A program made the translations under genes and the position numbers. From Candidatus Latescibacterota bacterium (lineage in GTDB: Bacteria; Latescibacterota; UBA2968; GCA-2709665), in contig JAAXHE010000176.1 in NCBI GenBank assembly GCA_012271065.1, forward strand, positions 1 through 29,225: DNA of 29,225 nt, read 5' to 3'. Numbering within the stretch: the first letter of the stretch is position 1; each line of letters begins with the position of its first letter. This document shows positions 24,154-29,225 of this stretch, one piece after another. The notes beneath the pieces are model-generated. The model did not search any database. It saw only the letters and a program-made list of their open reading frames with translations, and had not been told where the DNA came from.

Positions 24154-25020
24154 TCAGGACTCCTGCAGCTCCCGCCGGTCGAGGCTCCAGTCCAGCTTGC
24201 GCCTGAGCAACTGATAGAAGGAAAGCCCCTGGAGGTTGATCAGGCGGGTGGTGTGGTCGGCCTGTCGGATGTGTACAGGTTCTTCGGGCTGGATGGGTGA
24301 GACGATCTGGCCATCGGCGGTTACCATGATATCGCTGTGTTCTGCGATTACCTGCACGGTGATCGACTGGTTGCCCGGGATGACTGCCGGGCGCAGGGAA
24401 AGAGAATGTGCGCAGATGGGCGTGACAATGAATGCCCGCATATCGGGATGGAGGATCGGACCTCCCGCGGACAGGCTGTAGCTCGTGGACCCGGTCGGTG
24501 TGGATACGATGATGCCGTTCCCGAAAAAGGAACTGAACGGCGTATCGGAAATCCAGGTCTTCACCTGCACCAGCCTGGCGAGTACAGCCTTTTCGATGAC
24601 GAATTCATTGAGCGCGAAAACCGAATTGTTACCGATTCTCGCTTCGAGGGCCATGCGTTCCTCCAGCTGGTATTCCCCCCGCTTCAGTCGGCCCAGACTT
24701 TCCCGCAACTCTTCGGGCGCGGCTCCTGCCAGAAAGCCCAGCCGGCCCAGATTGACGCCCAGAATGGGCTTGTGCGAAGATGCGACCAGTTTGGCCGCTC
24801 GCAGTATGGTGCCGTCGCCGCCCATCGCAACGAGAATATCCGAGTGCCCGGCGAGCTCGGCGGCAGGGCGGAACGTGACCCCGCTGCAGACGCAGACTTT
24901 CCTCAACGGTTCCTCCAGAATGAGCTCAATGTCCTGATCGTGCGCGAGTTGCACGAAATTCTGGATGATGGGGCCGATGCCCTTCCGTTCAACGTATGCA
25001 AGTATGCCAATGCGTCTCAT
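24154..25020 (-). CDS. nadK: NAD kinase
   Basis: NAD kinase phosphorylates NAD to NADP in the cytoplasm. The 288-residue product has the diagnostic GGDGT (67-71, catalytic Asp69), LGVNLGRLGFLA, ALNEFVIEK and the STPTGSTSYSLSAGGP loop, and ends with the usual beta-rich domain. The frame is open to 25122, but the family start fits MRRIGILAYV at ATG 25020. No clear ribosome-binding site precedes it, so the exact start is slightly uncertain. recN follows after 2 nt; in several bacterial groups nadK and recN are neighbours. Confidence 0.95.
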   Translation of the reverse strand: MRRIGILAYVERKGIGPIIQNFVQLAHDQDIELILEEPLRKVCVCSGVTFRPAAELAGHSDILVAMGGDGTILRAAKLVASSHKPILGVNLGRLGFLAGAAPEELRESLGRLKRGEYQLEERMALEARIGNNSVFALNEFVIEKAVLARLVQVKTWISDTPFSSFFGNGIIVSTPTGSTSYSLSAGGPILHPDMRAFIVTPICAHSLSLRPAVIPGNQSITVQVIAEHSDIMVTADGQIVSPIQPEEPVHIRQADHTTRLINLQGLSFYQLLRRKLDWSLDRRELQES

Positions 25021-25128
25021 AGACAGGATCGTGCAGGATAACAACCCGACATTCACGGTTCTTCGTGGATAATTCACCCAGGCTGTATAAGCTAATGTAG
25101 CCTGAATACCTGGATCTCGCAATGGGTG

Positions 25129-25377
25129 TTACTCGGTCCGCTGTTCCTCGCCGGCGTCCAGATCGGTGAGCCTGAAGTCGCTTTCGCTCTCGGCTGCGAG
25201 GACTTCGACGCGCTGCTTCGCCTCTTCGAGGCGGGTGCGGCAAAGGTTTGACGCTCTCAGTCCCTCTTCAAAGAGGCGGAGCGCGTCAGCCAGGGGCAGG
25301 TTTCCGGATTCCAGGGTTTCAACCGCGGTTTCCAGCTGTTTGAGCGCATCTTCGAATGTGGGTTCACCTTCGGCCAT
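25129..25377 (-). CDS. xseB: exodeoxyribonuclease VII small subunit
   Basis: XseB is the small helical subunit of exonuclease VII, several copies of which bind each XseA. The 82-residue product shows the family pattern FEDALKQLETAVETLESGNLPLADALRLFEEG, split here only for description into FEDALKQLETAVETLE and LPLADALRLFEEG. It ends in an acidic tail. I choose ATG 25377 over 25389 because GAGGAG lies just upstream of the former. It follows xseA by 38 nt. The 108 nt to nadK hold a 6-bp inverted repeat (CAGGCT/AGCCTG, about 25080-25105) of unknown role. Confidence 0.92.
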   Translation of the reverse strand: MAEGEPTFEDALKQLETAVETLESGNLPLADALRLFEEGLRASNLCRTRLEEAKQRVEVLAAESESDFRLTDLDAGEEQRTE

Positions 25378-25415
25378 ATGACTCCTCATGGGGTAACTTC
25401 AAACGTCCCTCCGCT

Positions 25416-26627
25416 TCAACGATCCGCCGGGTTCCCGGCGAGAATTCCGTCGACCGTGCAGGTTATTTCGCCTTCGGACAGGCGGACGCGTACCCGATCG
25501 TCTTCGGTAAGTGATCCGGCGCGTGTGACCAGTTCATCGTTGTCCGCCCGGTGCGTCAGGCTGTACCCGCGGCTCAGGACCGAGAGCGGGCTCAGCGCCC
25601 CCAGTTCGCCGGTGTGCCGGCGGTACGACGCCAGGCGCCTGTCGAAAATGCGCCGCACGCCGTTCTGAAGACCCTTCTGAAGTTCGTCTACAGCCTGAAT
25701 GCTCTGGAAGATGTTGTCTTCAACCTTCCGCAATCCGTATCGGCCCAGATAGCTGTCGAGCAAGTCCTGGTTCTCTTTCAGGTAGCGATTGACTGCGCCG
25801 TAGGACCTCATTGTGAGGTTCTGAACCCGGGCGCGCAGCTCGCCGGCGTCGCGAACGGCCAGTTCGGCAGCCGCGGATGGCGTGGGCGCCCTGCAATCCG
25901 CCGCGAGGTCTGCAAGCGTGACGTCGATTTCATGGCCTACGGCGGAAATCACCGGGATTGCGGAGCCGCGGATGGCCCGTACGACGATTTCGGTATTGAA
26001 CGCGGCCAGGTCTTCCGCGGAACCCCCGCCGCGCCCCACGATCAGCACGTCGACGTTGCCGTAGGCGTTCAGTTCGTCGATGGCCAGCGCGATGTCTTCA
26101 GGGGCGCCGACGCCCTGAACCAGGGTGGGCCTGAGTACGATGTTGACCCCGCGAAACCGCCTTTCCAGCACGTGCAGAATGTCCCGGATCGCCGCACCGG
26201 TGCGCGATGTGGCCACACCGATTGAACGCGGGAACGCCGGCAGCGGGCGTTTCCGCGCCTGATCGAACAGGCCTTCCTCCCGAAGTTTGAGTTTCAGCGC
26301 TTCCAGGGCGAGCTGCTGCTGCCCGCTGCCCGCCGGGAAGAGCTGGCTGACGTTCAACTGGTACTCGCCGCTGCGTTCGTAGACCGTAATGCGTCCGCGG
26401 GCGAGCACCTTCACGCCGGTCTCGGGCCTGAAGGCCGGCGTGGCGGACCGCCACATCACGCAGCGAAGCTGACAGTTCTGATCTATAAGGGTGAAATAAC
26501 GATGGCCTGAAGCCGCCTGGTTGTATTGCGAGATTTCACCGACGATCCAGAGGACGGGGAATTCCGCTTCCAGGTTCTGTCGAATTGCCTGCGTTATCTC
26601 TGTAACGGTGTATGGACGCTCCGCCAC
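25416..26627 (-). CDS. xseA: exodeoxyribonuclease VII large subunit
   Basis: XseA is the catalytic subunit of exonuclease VII, which degrades single-stranded DNA from both ends. The 403-residue product has an N-terminal OB fold (YTVTEITQAIRQNLEAEFP, WIVGEISQYNQAASGHRYF), then the catalytic domain with VGRGGGSAEDLAAFN (about 195-210) and SAVGHEIDVTLADLAADCR (about 228-246). A coiled-coil C-terminus that contacts XseB completes it. The frame is open from 26714, but GTG 26627 has CAGGAG 8 nt upstream and gives the family N-terminus. It begins 2 nt after the stop of the phosphodiesterase gene, whose last codons contain this ribosome-binding site. Confidence 0.95.
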   Translation of the reverse strand: MAERPYTVTEITQAIRQNLEAEFPVLWIVGEISQYNQAASGHRYFTLIDQNCQLRCVMWRSATPAFRPETGVKVLARGRITVYERSGEYQLNVSQLFPAGSGQQQLALEALKLKLREEGLFDQARKRPLPAFPRSIGVATSRTGAAIRDILHVLERRFRGVNIVLRPTLVQGVGAPEDIALAIDELNAYGNVDVLIVGRGGGSAEDLAAFNTEIVVRAIRGSAIPVISAVGHEIDVTLADLAADCRAPTPSAAAELAVRDAGELRARVQNLTMRSYGAVNRYLKENQDLLDSYLGRYGLRKVEDNIFQSIQAVDELQKGLQNGVRRIFDRRLASYRRHTGELGALSPLSVLSRGYSLTHRADNDELVTRAGSLTEDDRVRVRLSEGEITCTVDGILAGNPADR

Positions 26628-26629
26628 GT

Positions 26630-27430
26630 TCAGGGCTCCTGCCAGTCGACGCGCAGTCGTTCGATACGTGTCGCCTTTCCGGATTCGTCTTCGATTTCCA
26701 CGACGACGCCGCAAAGTTTGATGTCGTCTTCCGCCGGTTCGAACCGTACAGGCGTCCGGTCCAGAAATCGCCGGATCACGGCATCCTTGCGGGCCCCGAT
26801 CACTGAGTCGTGGGGGCCGGTCATCCCGGCGTCGGATACATAGGCTGTACCGCCCGGCAGAATGCGTTCATCCGCGGTCTGCACGTGGGTATGCGTGCCA
26901 AGTACGGCGCTGGCGCGACCGTCCATAAACCATCCGTACGCGATTTTTTCGGAACTCGCTTCCGCGTGAAAATCGACCACGATCACCGGGGTCCGTTGTC
27001 TGAGGCGGTCCACGATATCCCTTCCGACGCGGAAGGGGCAGTCCAGGTCGAGCATGTTTACACGACCCTGCATGCACACGACGCCTATCGGGATGTCGTT
27101 TGAGGCGCTGAAGATGCCGTAACCGACGCCGCCGACACTCTCCGGGAAATTGGCGGGACGCAGAACGCGGTTGGCGCCGAATATGTACGGGATGGCGTCT
27201 TTTCGATCCCAGACGTGGTTGCCCGTGGTGATCACGTCCGCCCCGTAGGCGAAGAGTTTCTTCGCGATGTTCTCGGTGATGCCGAAACCGCCTGCGGCGT
27301 TTTCTCCGTTGGCGATGCAAAAATCGATCCGGTGGCTCTCCCTGAGCCGGGGAATCAGGTCCGCGGCCGCCTTTCTGCCGGGCCTGCCGTAGATATCGCC
27401 CACAAACAGGATATTCAAATCGACACCCAC
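26630..27430 (-). CDS. ymdB: YmdB-family metallophosphoesterase
   Basis: A 266-residue calcineurin-like phosphoesterase of the TIGR00282/YmdB type; in Bacillus YmdB hydrolyses 2',3'-cyclic nucleotides and affects biofilm fate. The dimetal site is readable as VGDIYGRPG (Asp), NGENAAGG (Asn/Glu), TGNHVWD (Asn-His), VDFHAEASSEK (His) and GTHTHVQTAD (His-x-His). The length is usual. The start is GTG 27430; an in-frame TTG five codons later is an alternative, and no strong ribosome-binding site settles it. It lies 122 nt downstream of the RNase Y gene, the same order as in Bacillus (rny-ymdB), and 2 nt upstream of xseA. Confidence 0.9.
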   Translation of the reverse strand: MGVDLNILFVGDIYGRPGRKAAADLIPRLRESHRIDFCIANGENAAGGFGITENIAKKLFAYGADVITTGNHVWDRKDAIPYIFGANRVLRPANFPESVGGVGYGIFSASNDIPIGVVCMQGRVNMLDLDCPFRVGRDIVDRLRQRTPVIVVDFHAEASSEKIAYGWFMDGRASAVLGTHTHVQTADERILPGGTAYVSDAGMTGPHDSVIGARKDAVIRRFLDRTPVRFEPAEDDIKLCGVVVEIEDESGKATRIERLRVDWQEP

Positions 27431-27552
27431 GAGAAGCAGTCAACGATTGAAGGCGTGCAAACCAAAGGCGGCGGACTGTCTGTCGCTGCGACAAAGCCGG
27501 TCAGGGCCGAGCATACGTTTTCCGGGGTCGGGCCGGAGTCGCGCGGGCCGGG

Positions 27553-29139
27553 TCATCGTGCGAAATCCACCGAGCGCGTTTCTCTGATGACGGTGACCTT
27601 GACCGGGCCAGGGCAGGTGGCGTCTTCGGTGAGCCGGGATACGATCTGCGTAGCCAGGCGTTCTGTGTCCGCGTCACTCATCATGTCGGAGTCGGCGACC
27701 ACGCGGACTTCCTGTCCTGCCTTGATGGCGAAGACCGATTCCACGCCCTGTACCATCTTGGCGATGGACTCCAGACGCTCCAGCCTCCGGACGTAATTCT
27801 CGATCTGTTCACGCTGCGCGCCCGGCCGGGACCTGGATATGGAATCGGCGGCGTCCACAAGTACGGCAACCGGCGAAATGGGGTCTGAATCTCCGTGATG
27901 GGTTTCGATCGCGTTTATCACGACTGCATCCTCGCCGTATTTGCGAGCCAGGTCGGCCCCATTCTCCCCGTACGTGCCCTCGGCTTCGTGGGCCAGCCCT
28001 TTTCCTATATCGTGAAGCAATCCCGCGCGTTTGGCCAACTGTGCGTCGAGGCCAAGCGACGTGGCCATCATGCCGGTAAGGAAAGCCACTTCTTTGCTGT
28101 GATTCAGCACGTTCTGACCGTAGCTGGTCCGGTATTTCAGGCGGCCGAGGCAGGCGACGAGGCGATCGTGCAGGCCCGGAACGCCGGCGTCGAATGCCGC
28201 CTGAACGCCTGCGTCGTGCATGACTTCCTGAATGGACTCCCGCGATTTCTGTACGATTTCCTCGATCCGGCCCGGGTGGATGCGCCCGTCCAGAATCAAC
28301 TGTTCCATGGCGATCTGGGCGATGGCGCGGCGTATGGGATCGAACCCCGACAGGATGACCGCTTCCGGGGTGTCGTCGATCGTGACATCCACGCCCGTTG
28401 CCATTTCAAAGGCGCGGATGTTTCGCCCCTCTCGGCCGATAATTCGCCCCTTCATCTCGTCGGAAGGAAGCCGTACGACGGCTACGGTGGATTCTATGGT
28501 ATGGTCCGCGGCCAATCGCTGGATCGCTCCGGCGATGATCTCCCGTGCTTCGTCGTTGGCGCGAACGAGCGCGTCATCGCGGATTTCCTTGAGGCGCCAT
28601 TCCGCATCCCGTTCCGCCTCGGCTTCCATATTGGCCATCAGGACGCGTTTCGCCTCGTCCTTGGTGAGTCCGGCGATCTGTTCCAGGCGCCTGTTCTGCA
28701 TCAGCCGGCTCTGTTCGAGTTCCCGTTCCCGACCGGCGAGTTGCTCTTCCAACAGCCGGAGCTGCTCGTTTTTCTCGGTCGCCAGCTTCTCCTTGTCGTT
28801 CAACAGGTCCGCACGCTTGTCAAGCTGCCTCCTGAGACTGCTCAGCTTCAACTCCTCCCTTGCGGACCGATCGCGTTTTTCTTCGAGTTCCTGTTCAAAC
28901 CGGAGCTGCTCCTGCTGTATCCTGTCTTTGGCTTCCAGGACCGCCGTTCGCTTCATTGCGTCCGCTTCGGTCTGGGCGTCTTCAAGGATCTTTTCCGCGG
29001 AGAGTTCGGCGCGATGGATCTTGCTCTGCGCAATCTTGCCGCTGATCAGCCATCCCAGGATAAATCCCAGTATAAGCAGCCCGGCCGACAGCATGATGAC
29101 TGTCACGACTTCCATGGTCGTGTCTATCGGCAGGTTCAT
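27553..29139 (-). CDS. rny: ribonuclease Y
   Basis: RNase Y is a membrane-anchored endoribonuclease that starts mRNA decay in bacteria lacking or complementing RNase E. The 528-residue product has one N-terminal transmembrane helix (about 10-33) and a long charged coiled coil (about 35-200). The KH domain has GRIIGREGRNIRAFE near 233, and the HD domain has LLHDIGKG near 375 and ETHHGD further on. The end, KVTVIRETRSVDFAR, is the family C-terminus. The start is ATG 29139 behind GGGGAG. The 86 nt upstream to the window edge hold no clear promoter. The 122 nt after it (27431-27552) hold no evident gene or strong terminator. Confidence 0.96.
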   Translation of the reverse strand: MNLPIDTTMEVVTVIMLSAGLLILGFILGWLISGKIAQSKIHRAELSAEKILEDAQTEADAMKRTAVLEAKDRIQQEQLRFEQELEEKRDRSAREELKLSSLRRQLDKRADLLNDKEKLATEKNEQLRLLEEQLAGRERELEQSRLMQNRRLEQIAGLTKDEAKRVLMANMEAEAERDAEWRLKEIRDDALVRANDEAREIIAGAIQRLAADHTIESTVAVVRLPSDEMKGRIIGREGRNIRAFEMATGVDVTIDDTPEAVILSGFDPIRRAIAQIAMEQLILDGRIHPGRIEEIVQKSRESIQEVMHDAGVQAAFDAGVPGLHDRLVACLGRLKYRTSYGQNVLNHSKEVAFLTGMMATSLGLDAQLAKRAGLLHDIGKGLAHEAEGTYGENGADLARKYGEDAVVINAIETHHGDSDPISPVAVLVDAADSISRSRPGAQREQIENYVRRLERLESIAKMVQGVESVFAIKAGQEVRVVADSDMMSDADTERLATQIVSRLTEDATCPGPVKVTVIRETRSVDFAR

Positions 29140-29225
29140 TCTGGTCTCCCCGTATGATCAGCCCGTTGAAAAAAGCCCATCCGGTCTACGGCCGGCCCTC
29201 GTGTCCTGTCCCAAAAATTCCTCAC

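Noticed and set aside
1..29225. CRISPR arrays, insertion sequences, prophage genes, rRNA
   Set aside because: I saw no regularly spaced repeats, transposase or integrase signatures, or rRNA sequence on either strand.

Overview
The window is about 29 kb of GC-rich bacterial chromosome with a lower-GC insert at about 15.1-20.9 kb. By hand count, G+C is 44/60 at 9001-9060 and 29/60 at 15361-15420. Several traits together point away from the well-studied phyla. The phenylalanyl-tRNA synthetase is of the archaeal/eukaryotic type but is controlled by a T-box. Menaquinone is made by the futalosine route (mqnA, mqnC, mqnE). RNase Y sits beside a YmdB-type phosphodiesterase. There is also a heparinase II/III, D-aminoacylase and DUF6785-type catabolic cluster of the kind seen in uncultured Latescibacterota- or Poribacteria-like genomes. 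The phylum is a tentative inference.

Layout. At 155-3965 (+ strand) a sigma70-type promoter drives a complete T-box leader with a UUC specifier, then pheS and pheT, closed by a strong terminator. All other genes are on the minus strand. At 3967-4128 lies tRNA-Leu(CAG) with its own promoter. At 4125-12995 are a hotdog thioesterase, a secreted heparinase II/III-like protein fused to a six-blade propeller, a D-aminoacylase-like amidohydrolase, a DUF6785-like membrane protein and a medium-chain dehydrogenase, which read as an uptake and degradation cluster. At 13032-14944 are mqnA and mqnC, and at 20925-22076 mqnE. mqnC and mqnE share a 38-bp upstream element (30/38 identical).

Between mqnC and mqnE sits the lower-GC island (15134-20878). 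In transcription order it holds a 38-codon C-terminal remnant of a lost gene, a gene split by a frameshift (PD-(D/E)XK-like domain, DGQHR/DndB-like domain, HEPN-like RX4H C-terminus), a radical SAM protein and an Hsp90-like GHKL ATPase. I recognise no described defence system with this composition. It is the best candidate here for an undescribed, partly decayed conflict or nucleic-acid-modification system.

At 22451-29139 is a housekeeping block in transcription order: rny (RNase Y), ymdB-like, xseA, xseB, nadK, recN. It covers RNA decay, exonuclease VII, NADP synthesis and break repair, with tight spacing at ymdB/xseA and nadK/recN.
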